Assembly (NCBI GenBank): GCA_031291335.1
Contig: JARLJF010000082.1
Span: 1 to 56,696 of the forward strand
Length of the DNA: 56,696 nucleotides
From: Pandoraea sp.
Lineage (GTDB): Bacteria > Pseudomonadota > Gammaproteobacteria > Burkholderiales > Burkholderiaceae
Direction: 5' to 3'
The notes beneath the pieces were generated by a model that worked only from the letters and a program-made list of their open reading frames with translations, did no database searches and had not been told where the DNA came from. This document shows, piece after piece, positions 43,757 through 52,153 of the stretch; positions within the stretch are counted from its first letter, which is position 1, and the number at the start of each line of letters is the position of its first letter. The position numbers and the translations under genes were made by a program.

Positions 43757-44581
43757 TCAGATGACGTTCGCGGCGTGCTTCACGCCATAACGCTTGCCGG
43801 GTGTGCCATTGCCGAAGCGTTGCGACAGCGTCTGGCGTGATGCTTCATGTGCGGCCCAGTCGTTGCCATCCTGCAGCGGCGGGATCGTAACGATTTCACC
43901 CAGATCGAGCCCGGCCAGCGAGGCGTCGACCATGTCCTGCGACGTCATCAGCCATTGTTGTGGCAGTTCGCTGTGCGACTTGCCCGCCACATCCCAGAAT
44001 TCCGTGACGGTAGCGCCCGGTAGCACGGCTTGCACACGCACGCCCTTGCCCGCCAGTTCGTGATGCAGTGATTGCGAGAACGCGAGCACGAAGGCCTTGC
44101 TGCCGCCATAGACGCCGTTGAGCAATTCCGGCGCGACGGCGACGATGGACGAGATGTTGATGATCGTGCCGTGTCCGCGTGCAACGAAGCCGGGCACGGC
44201 GGCGTACGTCAGGCGGGTAAGGGCCGTCACGTTGACGTCGATCATGGCGCTCATGTGCTCGACGTCTGCTTCCAGCAGTGGCGCGATCGCGCCGAAGCCC
44301 GCGTTGTTCACGAGCGTGTCGATGCGCGTGTCTTCGCGCAGACGTGCCTCGACGGCGTTCTGCCCGTCGCGCGTGGCGAGGTCGGCGCTGAGGATATCGA
44401 CCTTGCGACCGGTCTCGGCGTGAATGCGTTGGGCAACGTCACGCAGGCGTTCGGTGTTGCGGGCGACCAGAATCAGGTCGTGGCCGCGGCGGGCAAGACG
44501 ATCGGCGTAGATCGCGCCGATCCCTGACGAGGCGCCGGTGATCAACGCGGTGCCGGGGTTGGTTTGGAGGTTTTGGCTCAT
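43757..44581 (-). CDS. short-chain dehydrogenase/reductase (classical)
   Basis: A 274-residue SDR: TALITGASSGIGAIYADRLA cofactor loop, NNAG, ISSIVA...GVYGGSKAFV with the active-site Tyr-Lys, and VLPGATVTEFW. The substrate is not evident. ATG 44581 has CTGGAAA upstream. It is divergent from a GlxA-like AraC regulator across 259 bp with repeated ACTTGTCC half-sites, so it is probably that regulator's target. Confidence 0.88.
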   Translation of the reverse strand: MSQNLQTNPGTALITGASSGIGAIYADRLARRGHDLILVARNTERLRDVAQRIHAETGRKVDILSADLATRDGQNAVEARLREDTRIDTLVNNAGFGAIAPLLEADVEHMSAMIDVNVTALTRLTYAAVPGFVARGHGTIINISSIVAVAPELLNGVYGGSKAFVLAFSQSLHHELAGKGVRVQAVLPGATVTEFWDVAGKSHSELPQQWLMTSQDMVDASLAGLDLGEIVTIPPLQDGNDWAAHEASRQTLSQRFGNGTPGKRYGVKHAANVI

Positions 44582-44735
44582 GGCAGATTTCCAGTGCAAG
44601 GGTCCTTCGTACGCCTGTCGCGCCGTTGGACGGTGAGGCGGAGTCGTTGGCGATGAGGACGGATGTCACTTCGCCAATGGCTTTCAGTGTGGTCTGCATT
44701 GCCTCTGTCTCAAATGACTGGAAGCCCACTTTTCA

Positions 44736-44798
44736 GGACAAACTTGTCCGACAGTCGAGACGGGTGCCCACTACAATCCAGCCATTACCTACTTGTCC
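44736..44798. promoter_or_regulatory. repeated ACTTGTCC half-sites and GGACA dyad
   Basis: GGACA-AACT-TGTCC (44736-44749) is a perfect dyad. The half ACTTGTCC recurs at 44791-44798, 49 bp on. It lies between the SDR and GlxA-like genes and fits AraC-family binding to repeated half-sites. Confidence 0.45.
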
Positions 44799-44840
44799 CT
44801 GATGTCCTTGCCGAAAGGCCTCCGGGGACGGTTTTCAGCC

Positions 44841-45788
44841 ATGACGAAACGTATTGCGTTGGTGGTCTACCCCGGCTTCCAGATGATTTCGCTCGCTGCG
44901 ATGTCGGTGTTCGAAATTGCGAGCGTGGGACGGCCCGAGCCGCTTTACGAGGTGAATGTCGTCTCGGTGAACGGCGGCATGGTGCGCGATTCGGCGGGCA
45001 TTTCGGTGGCGACGGACGCCATCGGGCGACGCTCATATGACACGGTGCTGGTCGCAGGCGCCACACAGATCGTGCCGACGGAGCCGGAACTCGTGGAGGC
45101 GCTGATCCGTCTGGCGCCGAAGGTGCGGCGGATCGGGAGCATTTGTTCCGGCGCGTTCGTGCTGGCCGACGCCGGTTTGCTCGACGGACGACGTGCGACG
45201 ACCCACTGGGGGCAGGCAAACGCGTTGCAGAAGCAGCATCCGGATGTGATCGTCGAGGACGACCGCATCTACGTCAACGACGGCGCGGTGTGGACGTCGG
45301 CAGGCATGACGGCGGGGATCGACCTTGCCCTGGCACTGGTGGAGGCCGACTACGGTAGCGAGATCGCGCGCGACGCATCGCGGCTGCTGGTGGTGCACTA
45401 CCGTCGCACCGGCGGTCAGTCGCAGTTCTCCACACTTTCCTCACTCGAACCCAGCTCCGACCGTGTGCGCAGTGCGCTGGCGTACGCCCGCGAGCATCTG
45501 CGCGAACCGTTGTCGGTGGAGCAACTCGCTGCGCAGGTCCACTGGAGTGCTCGGCACTTCAGCCGTGAGTTCACGCTGCAGACCGGGCTGACACCGGCCA
45601 AGGCCATCGAGAAGTTACGTCTGGAAGCCGCGCAGGCGTTGCTCGAAGCGGGGGAGGCGTCAATTGCGCGGGTGGCGAATGTGACAGGTTTTGGCGACGA
45701 GGAACGTATGCGACGTGCTTTCTTGCGCACGCTGGGCAAGCCGCCACAAGCCTTGCTGCGTGAGGCGCGCGAGCGGATGCGGGCGTGA
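44841..45788 (+). CDS. GlxA-family regulator: DJ-1/PfpI domain plus AraC DNA-binding domain
   Basis: A 315-residue protein: N-terminal DJ-1/PfpI-like domain (about 1-190; IALVVYPGFQMISLAAMSVFE, GSICSGAFVLADAGLLDGRRA with the nucleophile-elbow Cys), then a C-terminal AraC double HTH (about 210-312; LSVEQLAAQVHWSARHFSRE, ARVANVTGFGDEERMRRAF). GlxA-type regulators respond to small metabolites; the DJ-1 domain is normally a sensor, not an enzyme. It probably activates the divergent SDR gene. ATG 44841 starts directly at the domain. Confidence 0.9.
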   Translation: MTKRIALVVYPGFQMISLAAMSVFEIASVGRPEPLYEVNVVSVNGGMVRDSAGISVATDAIGRRSYDTVLVAGATQIVPTEPELVEALIRLAPKVRRIGSICSGAFVLADAGLLDGRRATTHWGQANALQKQHPDVIVEDDRIYVNDGAVWTSAGMTAGIDLALALVEADYGSEIARDASRLLVVHYRRTGGQSQFSTLSSLEPSSDRVRSALAYAREHLREPLSVEQLAAQVHWSARHFSREFTLQTGLTPAKAIEKLRLEAAQALLEAGEASIARVANVTGFGDEERMRRAFLRTLGKPPQALLREARERMRA

Positions 45789-45873
45789 GTCACGTTGTAA
45801 GCGTTTCAAGAACGATACATTTTCGACAGGTATCTCCCCGGTGTCTCGCAAATTGAGTTATTAATTTGTTTTA

Positions 45874-45908
45874 AATCAATGGGTTGAGTCTTCTGGCACG
45901 GAATTCGC
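45874..45908 (+). promoter_or_regulatory. IHF-like site and sigma-54 promoter
   Basis: AATCAATGGGTTG (45874-45886) fits the IHF consensus WATCAANNNNTTR exactly. Eight bases on, TGGCACG-GAAT-TCGC (45894-45908) matches sigma-54 TGGCACG-N4-TTGC at all but one base, with correct -24/-12 spacing. The only gene downstream in this direction is the glycine-rich protein, about 190 bp away. The rest of the 45789-46102 gap is non-coding. Confidence 0.6.
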
Positions 45909-46102
45909 GTATGTAGATCGTGTATGGCGAAGCGCCAACCCGGAATTCCCGCAGGCAGTTGGCAAGGTGTCCCTGTGCTTTCACGCGTAGGTCGGCCGAC
46001 TATTGCCCGCGTTTTTCGCTGATGCGCTCACGCCGTAACGCAGAACCTTCTGGCGGGGTTCTGTGTGTTCCGAAGTGAGTGCGCGTGCGCGGGGAGGGGA
46101 CC

Positions 46103-46747
46103 ATGAACAGGTTCAAGGCGACGTTGGTGGGAGCAGCGGCAGTAGCCATGCTGTGTGGCATTTCAATCGATGCGTCATACGCGGCCGGTGGCGGCGGCGG
46201 AGGACGTGGCGGAGGGGGTGGCATCGGTTTCGGTGGTGCGGGCGGCGTTGGCGGACTTGGCGCGTTCGGCGGCCCGGGCGGGGTCGGTACCGGTGTTGGT
46301 ATCGGCGTAGGTGTCGGCATCGGCGGCGCGGGCGGCTGCGGCTGCGGCAGCCATGGCGGCGGTCCTGGTGGTGGCGGCACGGGTGGCGGTCCTGGTGGCG
46401 GGGGCGGCACAGGCGGTGGTCCCGGCGGCGGTGGCAGCACTGGCGGCGGTGGCAGCACCGGTGGTGGTGGCAGCACCGGCGGCGGTGGCAGCACCGGTGG
46501 TGGCGGCAGCACTGGCGGCGGTGGTAGCACCGGTGGTGGTGGCAGTACAGGTGGCGGTGGCGGGTCGGGCGGTGGTGGCGTAGGCGCCAGCAGCGGTGGC
46601 GGCGGTGGTGCTTCCGGCCCCGGCGGTCTCGGCATCGGTGGTTCAGCCGGCGGCAATGGACTTGCCGCGTTCGGTGGCCCCAGTGGTTTCGGTGGTGGCG
46701 GTGGATGTTCAATGAACGGCCAGAACGGCGGGGAGCCGTGTCCCTGA
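46103..46747 (+). CDS. exported glycine-rich repeat protein
   Basis: A 214-residue protein with a signal peptide (MNRFKATLVGAAAVAMLCGISIDASYA) and an almost pure Gly chain: a GxGxGxG stretch (VGTGVGIGVGVGIGG), GGGP repeats, seven perfect GGGGST units, and a Cys-containing end (GGGGCSMNGQNGGEPCP). Only four Cys lie in the mature chain (CGC in the middle, two near the end). ATG 46103 follows GGGGAGGGG. It is probably a secreted or cell-surface structural protein with flexible linker-like repeats. Function unknown. The upstream sigma-54/IHF signals imply tight environmental control. Confidence 0.68.
   Translation: MNRFKATLVGAAAVAMLCGISIDASYAAGGGGGGRGGGGGIGFGGAGGVGGLGAFGGPGGVGTGVGIGVGVGIGGAGGCGCGSHGGGPGGGGTGGGPGGGGGTGGGPGGGGSTGGGGSTGGGGSTGGGGSTGGGGSTGGGGSTGGGGSTGGGGGSGGGGVGASSGGGGGASGPGGLGIGGSAGGNGLAAFGGPSGFGGGGGCSMNGQNGGEPCP
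46424..46549 (+). repeat. seven 18-bp tandem repeats coding GGGGST
   Basis: Seven consecutive units, each encoding GGGGST, differ only at third codon positions. Such an array can slip and vary in copy number in frame. Confidence 0.8.
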
Positions 46748-46923
46748 GCCAATCGTGGGCAGCCTGCATGCGCTCGGCACAGCGCGTGCAGGGTCTGGCC
46801 ACGCAATTCAATGGCGTAGCGAGTCTCACAGGTTAATCGTCGGTTCCTGATGCGACCGGCTGGCGGCGATGCCGTCAGCCGTGCCACCCCCCCGGCCCGT
46901 GATCAGGCTGTTCTCCCGGCGAC

Positions 46924-46958
46924 ACGCCCCTTCGGTGATCCGAGGGGGCGTTTTTTTT
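46924..46958 (+). terminator. strong terminator after glycine-rich gene
   Basis: A 12-bp stem ACGCCCCTTCGG / CCGAGGGGGCGT (one T-G pair), TGAT loop, eight T. Confidence 0.88.
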
Positions 46959-47165
46959 GTGATTTGCGCTGCCTATCGAAACGATCGGGGGGATATGGAA
47001 ATGCCGATTATGTATTTCGCGTAAACCCGCACCTGTGGCAGCATTCGGGGTCTGGGTTGCGCGAAGTGGCTAACGGCCGTGCGCGACTGCTGCGGGCCTA
47101 TCAGGCTCGCTCGATACCGAACAGGCGCTCAACAAGCGTCAAATAAGCAAAAGGAGAAATCGCTC

Positions 47166-47969
47166 ATGCTGTCTCGTCAACTGATTAACGCGTTCCTCGG
47201 CGCTACGTTTGCGCTGGCATCCCTCGGCGCCACGGCCCAGACGGCCGACAAGCCCCTGAAGGTCGGCACGATGGCCGGCTCGGACGCGCAGATCTTCGAA
47301 GTCGTGAAGAAGGTGGCGCATCAGCGCGGCCTCGAAATCAAGATCATCGAGTTCAGTGACTACGCACAGCCGAACGCCGCGCTAGACGCCGGCGATCTGG
47401 ACGCCAACGGCTTCCAGCACAAGCCGTTCCTGGACAGCCAGATCAAGGATCGCGGTTACAAGATCGTGAGCGCCGGTCTCACGTACGTCTCGCCGCTGGG
47501 CTTCTACTCGAAGAAGTTCAAGTCGCTCAAGGATCTGCCGAACGGTGCCAAGGTCGGTATCCAGAACGATCCGTCGAACGGCAACCGTGCCCTGCTCCTG
47601 CTGCAAAAGGAAGGCCTGATCAAGCTGCGCGCGGGTCTGGACGGCAAGAACGCCACGCCGCTGGACATCGCCGAGAACCCGAAGAAGCTGAAGATCGTGG
47701 AACTCGAAGCCGCTCAACTGCCGCGCGCACTGCCGGATCTGGACGCCGCTTCGATCAACACGAACTTCGCCGCGCAAGCCGGCCTGGTGCCGCAGCGTGA
47801 TGCCATTGCCATCGAAGACCTGAAGGGCCCTTACGCCAATCTGATCGCTGTGCGTGTGCAAGATGCGAACAAGCCGTGGGTCAAGCAACTGGTCGACGCC
47901 TATCACTCGGACGAAGTGAAGAAGTTCATCGAGACGCAATTCAAGGGTGCGCTGATTGCGACGTGGTAA
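47166..47969 (+). CDS. MetQ/NlpA-family substrate-binding protein, non-lipidated
   Basis: A 267-residue binding protein of the D-methionine/NlpA family: KPLKVGTMAGSDAQIFEVVK, IIEFSDYAQPNAALDAGDLDANGFQHKPFL and KVGIQNDPSNGNRALLLLQ are family hallmarks. The signal peptide (MLSRQLINAFLGATFALASLGATAQ) lacks a lipobox cysteine, so it is predicted to be soluble in the periplasm. AGGAG precedes ATG 47166. No metN/metI genes follow; it ends at a terminator and must use a transporter encoded elsewhere. Confidence 0.9.
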   Translation: MLSRQLINAFLGATFALASLGATAQTADKPLKVGTMAGSDAQIFEVVKKVAHQRGLEIKIIEFSDYAQPNAALDAGDLDANGFQHKPFLDSQIKDRGYKIVSAGLTYVSPLGFYSKKFKSLKDLPNGAKVGIQNDPSNGNRALLLLQKEGLIKLRAGLDGKNATPLDIAENPKKLKIVELEAAQLPRALPDLDAASINTNFAAQAGLVPQRDAIAIEDLKGPYANLIAVRVQDANKPWVKQLVDAYHSDEVKKFIETQFKGALIATW

Positions 47970-48020
47970 GCCTTGATGCCGCTTTCGATGCGCATCGCGC
48001 GCGTCGTTGAAGGGCAAAGA

Positions 48021-48057
48021 AAAGCCGGGGTCAGTGCAGTCTTGACCCCGGCTTTTT
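48021..48057. terminator. bidirectional terminator between metQ-like and LysR genes
   Basis: Perfect 13-bp stem AAAGCCGGGGTCA / TGACCCCGGCTTT with T runs on both strands. Confidence 0.88.
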
Positions 48058-48059
48058 CA

Positions 48060-48938
48060 TTAGTTCAGATGTGCGGCGAGCATATCGCGCACGTCCGATA
48101 CCAACGCCGGCTCGTCCGCGCGAGGTGCGGCGAGACTGAACTCGACATCCGGCAACGCAGGCAATTTCATGTGCCCTTCGACGGGCGCGGCAGTCGGCGG
48201 GATCGCCGACGCATTCAAACAGGCAACGCCCAGGCCTGCGGCCAACGCCAGGTGCAGGCCACCGATATCCGACGCGGTATGTTCAATGGTGTAGGCGATG
48301 TCATGCGCGTCGAGCGTATGAACCGCAAATCGTTGTAGCGAACAGGTGTCGGGCAGCACGAGCAGTGGCAGTGTCTGAGCGGCAGGTGCCAGCGCCAATG
48401 ACTTGTCGGCAATCCAGTGCAGCGGTTCGCGACGCAGTCTTATCCGGCCGGTGGCCGCGCTGTTCGGCACGTGACCCTTGTGCAGAATGGTCATCGACAC
48501 GCCGATATCGAAGCTTCCGGCATTCGCTTCCTGTTCGATCCAGGCACTCTTGCGGATGCTGACGTGAAGCCGCAACTGCGGAAACTGCTCACGTATGCGC
48601 CTGATGATGATCGGCAGCACCTGCGGGCGAAAATAGTCCGTGATGGCGAGCCGCAAGTCCCCGGTCAATTGCGCCCCCTGCATCTCTCTCCAGACAGCGT
48701 CGCTCAGGGAAAGCAGCTTTTGCGCGTGCTCCACCAGTCGCGCGCCTGCCGGTGTGAGACTTGTCCCCGTTTTGGCGCGAACCAGCAGCGATACGCCGCA
48801 CATCTCCTCGAGCTTGCGCACCTGCTCGCTGACCGCCGATTGCGATCGATACAGACGAGGTGCCGCCGCAGACAGGCTTCCGGCGTCGGACACGACCACC
48901 AGCGTATGGAGAAGCTCCAGATCAAGGATGCGAGACAT
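48060..48938 (-). CDS. LysR-family regulator
   Basis: A 292-residue LTTR with winged helix (ILDLELLHTLVVVSDAGSLS, AAAPRLYRSQSAVSEQVRKLEE) and effector domain (about 90-285). It is divergent from the tautomerase gene over 101 bp and probably controls it. ATG 48938 gives the usual LysR N-terminus. The effector is unknown. Confidence 0.87.
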   Translation of the reverse strand: MSRILDLELLHTLVVVSDAGSLSAAAPRLYRSQSAVSEQVRKLEEMCGVSLLVRAKTGTSLTPAGARLVEHAQKLLSLSDAVWREMQGAQLTGDLRLAITDYFRPQVLPIIIRRIREQFPQLRLHVSIRKSAWIEQEANAGSFDIGVSMTILHKGHVPNSAATGRIRLRREPLHWIADKSLALAPAAQTLPLLVLPDTCSLQRFAVHTLDAHDIAYTIEHTASDIGGLHLALAAGLGVACLNASAIPPTAAPVEGHMKLPALPDVEFSLAAPRADEPALVSDVRDMLAAHLN

Positions 48939-49039
48939 CTATCTACCTGTTTTGTTGATGGATGACATCATAATTTCCTGCTTTTCCGTGGTCAAGGCGC
49001 GCCGGATACTGGCGACTCATCAACCGCAAGGAGAAAAGC

Positions 49040-49432
49040 ATGCCTGGCATCAATGTCGTTATTTCTGGCCAGCCCGACTCGGCCCTGACCCATCGGCTCG
49101 TGGAGCAACTCACGCAACTGACCTGCCAGGTATTGAAGAAAGAACGCTCCCGCACGCGGGTGATCGTTCAGTATGTGCCGGCAGATCAGTGGTTCGTGGC
49201 GGATCATTCGCTGGCCGAGGACGGCAGAAAATCGTTCCAGCTCGACGTCACGATCACTGACGAGACGAATACGCGAAGCGAGAAGGCGGACTATCACAAG
49301 GCGGCTTACGCGTTATTCGCGGAGTTGCTCGGCAATGTGCATCCGCACTCGAGTATTCATGTGGTGGATTGCCAGCCCACTTCCTACGGGTATGGCGGTG
49401 CGACGCAGGAGTGGCGGTATCAGCACGCCTGA
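49040..49432 (+). CDS. tautomerase-superfamily protein (4-oxalocrotonate tautomerase-like)
   Basis: A 130-residue protein keeping the catalytic amino-terminal proline after Met removal (MPGINVVISGQPD). The beta-alpha-beta core is present, with R residues in KKERSRTRVIVQYVPADQWFVAD. The length equals that of the double-length 4-OT-like or cis-CaaD/MSAD-type members rather than the 62-residue 4-OT. Possible activities are keto-enol tautomerisation or hydrolytic dehalogenation; which one cannot be told. The gene has AAGGAG before its ATG and is divergent from a LysR gene. Confidence 0.78.
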   Translation: MPGINVVISGQPDSALTHRLVEQLTQLTCQVLKKERSRTRVIVQYVPADQWFVADHSLAEDGRKSFQLDVTITDETNTRSEKADYHKAAYALFAELLGNVHPHSSIHVVDCQPTSYGYGGATQEWRYQHA

Positions 49433-49517
49433 CATTGAAATTTGACGCGGCCGCACCGTCAGCACGAGATTGCTCGCCTAGAATGGAATTCGAGATTGCC
49501 ATCGACGGGAGGTTGCC

Positions 49518-49679
49518 ATGTCCATGATCAATGTCTCGATGATGCTGGTGGCGCTGCTGGTTGGCTTCGCCATCGGCATGGTCGTCGATCACTTCTGGGT
49601 GACGCATCACGATGAGCCGTCCGGGCACAAGCGCCTGGACTGGCACGACATGTGGGATCACATCCGCCACCAGCATTGA
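49518..49679 (+). CDS. 53-residue single-pass membrane protein with His-rich tail
   Basis: ATG 49518 follows GGGAGG at 5-nt spacing. The frame encodes MSMINVSMMLVALLVGFAIG... with one membrane helix (about 5-23). The following polar tail is rich in His, Asp and Trp (VDHFWVTHHDEPSGHKR, WHDMWDHIRHQH; eight His in 30 residues) and could bind a metal. I know no family. It sits between the tautomerase gene and the convergent prpR gene. Confidence 0.6.
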   Translation: MSMINVSMMLVALLVGFAIGMVVDHFWVTHHDEPSGHKRLDWHDMWDHIRHQH

Positions 49680-49707
49680 CGGGGAGTGTGCTCCAGGCAC
49701 TGGGGAA

Positions 49708-51810
49708 TCAGCCGCCGGCGGTATCGCGAAGTTTGCGCCACAGCGTCGAGCGGCTGATGCCGAGTGCTTCGCACGCGGCGCTGCGGTCGCCGCCGCAGGC
49801 TGAGAGGGTGGCGTGAATGCGTGCGAGTTCTTCCGCAGCGCGGCGGGCGCGGCCCGTCAGTGCGGTCAGCGTAGCCGTGTCGGCATGTTCCTCCGCCATT
49901 ACCGTGTCGCGGGCGTCCAGCGCCGCGATTTTCCGTCCGCTGTTCGTTTTTGAAACATCGAGCGGCAGCGCACCCAGCTCCGGCGCAATCTCGATCAATC
50001 GCGCGCGACTGATTTCCCGGGCGTCCACAACGTCTGCGCACACGACGGCAATGCGCTCCAGCAAATTCTCCAGTTCCCGCACATTCCCCGGCCAGCGATA
50101 GGTGGCGAGCAGCGGCAGCAGCGACGCCTGCAATGCGTCGACACTCATACGTGCGCCAGCGCGGGCGAGGGCGCGCTCTAGAAACAGTGGCGTGAGTCGG
50201 GGCAGGTCGTCCATGCGCTCGCGCAACGGTGGCAGCACCATGCGCAGGATGTTGAGCCGGTAGTAAAGGTCTTCGCGGAACAGTCCGGCGGCGACTTGCT
50301 GACGCAGGTCGCGGTGCGTGGCGGCGATCACGCGCACGTCGCAAGGCACTGGCTCAGTGGCACCGAGCCGCAGCACTTCACGCTCCTGCAATACCCGCAA
50401 CAGACGCGTTTGCAGCGGCATCGGCATTTCGCCGATTTCGTCCAGAAAGATGGTGCCGTTGTGGGCGGTCTCGAACAGGCCCGCCTTGCCGCCGCGCCGC
50501 GCGCCTGAGAAGGCGCCGTCTTCGTAGCCGAACAGTTCGCTTTCGAGCAAGGTTTCGGGAAACGCGGCGCAGTTGATCGCGACGAACGGATAGTCGCGCC
50601 GCCGGCTGGCATTGTGAATACCCTGTGCGAGCAGTTCCTTGCCGGTGCCGCTCTCGCCGTGCACGAGGACGGTCGAGTCGGTCTGGGCGTAACGGCGGGC
50701 CAGTGCGCGTGCCTCGGTCATCGCGACGGAGTCGCCGATCAGATCGTCGAGCCGGTAGCGCGCCACGAGGTGCCGTGGGCGATGACGCGAGCGTAGCGAG
50801 CGATCGACGCGCGCGAACGACTGTGAGTCCTGACACGTCAGCAATGCGCCGGTCAGCGTGCCCTGGTCGAGTAGCGGAATCCGGTTGATGACCCATGTCT
50901 TGCCCGCCATCGAGACGATGGCCTCCAGCTCGGCGCTTGCACTCTCCAGCGTGCGCGCAATGTCTAGCGCCGGCGCGATGGCGTCCAAGGGCCGGCCGAC
51001 GGCATTGGCAACGCTCACGCCGAGCATGCCCGCCATCGACGCGTTGATCGCTTCGATCCGTCCGTTCAGATCGACGGCCGCGACACCTTCGTGCAAATGC
51101 CGCAGCACGGTATCGAGCCGCTCGCGCCGTTGCGTTTCGATGCGTCCGAAGCGCGCGACTTCCAGTGCGGTGTCGAACGCGGCGCGCACCGAATCCTGCG
51201 AGTAGAGAAAGACGCCCGTGAGCCCGGCGCGCTCGGCCAACTCCGTCACGAGTCCGGGGCCGACGATGACTTCCATGCCTTCATCGCGCAATCGGTGCAC
51301 GAGGTCTTCGGCATCGTGCGCATCGAAATAGGCGTGTTGCGAAATGTCGAGATGAAAGGCGCTCTTGAAGCGCTCGAACTCGGGCGCGGGCCGCGCATAC
51401 GACACCAGTGCGATGCGCGATGCGGGGGAGGGCGACGGCAGGGCGCGACGCGCTCGCGCCAGCGCATGCATCACGTCGAAGCCGGTCACTTTCACGAGCA
51501 CTACGGGCAGCGCAACGCGCTCGCGCAGGAACGCGCCGTTCGATCCCGCGGCGACGATGCCGTCGACGCTGCCTGCGGGCAGGCGTTCCAAGGCCTCGAT
51601 GACGGCTTCGTAGCCCTTGTCGATGATCTGCACATCGGCTTGCGGGGCGTAGTCCGGCACGATGTCGCGGTAAAGCTCGCTTAGCTTGCTGATACCTACC
51701 GCCCAGATGACGGGCTTGCGCATGGCCGTGACCGGTTGCGCGAGCGCCGAACGGGCGACGCTCGTGGCGGAGACGGGGAGGCGGGGCGGCAAATCGGCGG
51801 CGCTGGGCAT
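49708..51810 (-). CDS. prpR: PrpR, sigma-54-dependent propionate catabolism activator
   Basis: A 700-residue enhancer-binding protein: PrpR_N sensor domain (about 30-205; RDIVPDYAPQADVQIIDKGYEAVIE), a PAS-like domain (about 225-320), AAA+ domain (about 365-600; Walker A GESGTGKE, Walker B GTIFLDEIGEM, sigma-54 loop GAFSGA), and a C-terminal Fis-type HTH (SAACEALGISRSTLWRKL). The sensor is thought to bind 2-methylcitrate. The sigma-54 contact loop reads GAFSGA rather than GAFTGA. It is divergent from prpB, whose promoter is a consensus sigma-54 site. ATG 51810 is the longest ATG start; MRKPVIW at 51723 is an alternative. Confidence 0.93.
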   Translation of the reverse strand: MPSAADLPPRLPVSATSVARSALAQPVTAMRKPVIWAVGISKLSELYRDIVPDYAPQADVQIIDKGYEAVIEALERLPAGSVDGIVAAGSNGAFLRERVALPVVLVKVTGFDVMHALARARRALPSPSPASRIALVSYARPAPEFERFKSAFHLDISQHAYFDAHDAEDLVHRLRDEGMEVIVGPGLVTELAERAGLTGVFLYSQDSVRAAFDTALEVARFGRIETQRRERLDTVLRHLHEGVAAVDLNGRIEAINASMAGMLGVSVANAVGRPLDAIAPALDIARTLESASAELEAIVSMAGKTWVINRIPLLDQGTLTGALLTCQDSQSFARVDRSLRSRHRPRHLVARYRLDDLIGDSVAMTEARALARRYAQTDSTVLVHGESGTGKELLAQGIHNASRRRDYPFVAINCAAFPETLLESELFGYEDGAFSGARRGGKAGLFETAHNGTIFLDEIGEMPMPLQTRLLRVLQEREVLRLGATEPVPCDVRVIAATHRDLRQQVAAGLFREDLYYRLNILRMVLPPLRERMDDLPRLTPLFLERALARAGARMSVDALQASLLPLLATYRWPGNVRELENLLERIAVVCADVVDAREISRARLIEIAPELGALPLDVSKTNSGRKIAALDARDTVMAEEHADTATLTALTGRARRAAEELARIHATLSACGGDRSAACEALGISRSTLWRKLRDTAGG

Positions 51811-51882
51811 GAGGTAACTCGTCGGAAAGCGGGCGGCGTCGGACCCATGACGCCGCGGGAAGCGATTTCGGATCGTAGCATA

Positions 51883-51932
51883 ATGCGACGCAACGTTTCA
51901 TTTATTGTTTCATAATGAAACGTCATGCGACG
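51883..51932. promoter_or_regulatory. PrpR-type operator with three GTTTCAT half-sites
   Basis: GTTTCAT occurs at 51895-51901 and 51907-51913, and its complement at 51915-51921, so the last two form a perfect 7-1-7 palindrome. The whole is flanked by a direct repeat ATGCGACG (51883-51890, 51925-51932). It lies about 125 bp upstream of the prpB sigma-54 promoter, the usual enhancer distance. A further palindrome TGACGT-AA-ACGTCA is at 51963-51976. Confidence 0.7.
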
Positions 51933-52055
51933 TGCGTAAGGCAACCCCTGTGACATTCGACTTGACGTAAACGTCACGTCCGCGAAGAATTTCCACTGAC
52001 AAATGAACGTCTTAGGTGCGCGATGCCGATGGCGATGCGCTCGGCGACGGCTGTC

Positions 52056-52071
52056 TGGCACGCCCATTGCT
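52056..52071 (+). promoter_or_regulatory. sigma-54 promoter of prpBC-acnD
   Basis: TGGCACG-CCCA-TTGCT is an exact match to the sigma-54 -24/-12 consensus, 82 bp before the prpB start. Confidence 0.9.
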
Positions 52072-52153
52072 ATTGAAGTAGCCGCAACTCAACCAACGTG
52101 CGATTCGGCGACATCCGACTGCCAGTCGCGCACGACACGACCGAGGGATTCAA

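Noticed and set aside
46424..46549. Regular short repeats as a possible CRISPR array
   Set aside because: Units are contiguous 18-bp coding repeats without spacers; no CRISPR-like array was seen anywhere in the window.
46000..46887. Long leftward Pro-rich frame
   Set aside because: It is the exact antisense of the Gly codons of the glycine-rich gene, with no RBS or signal.
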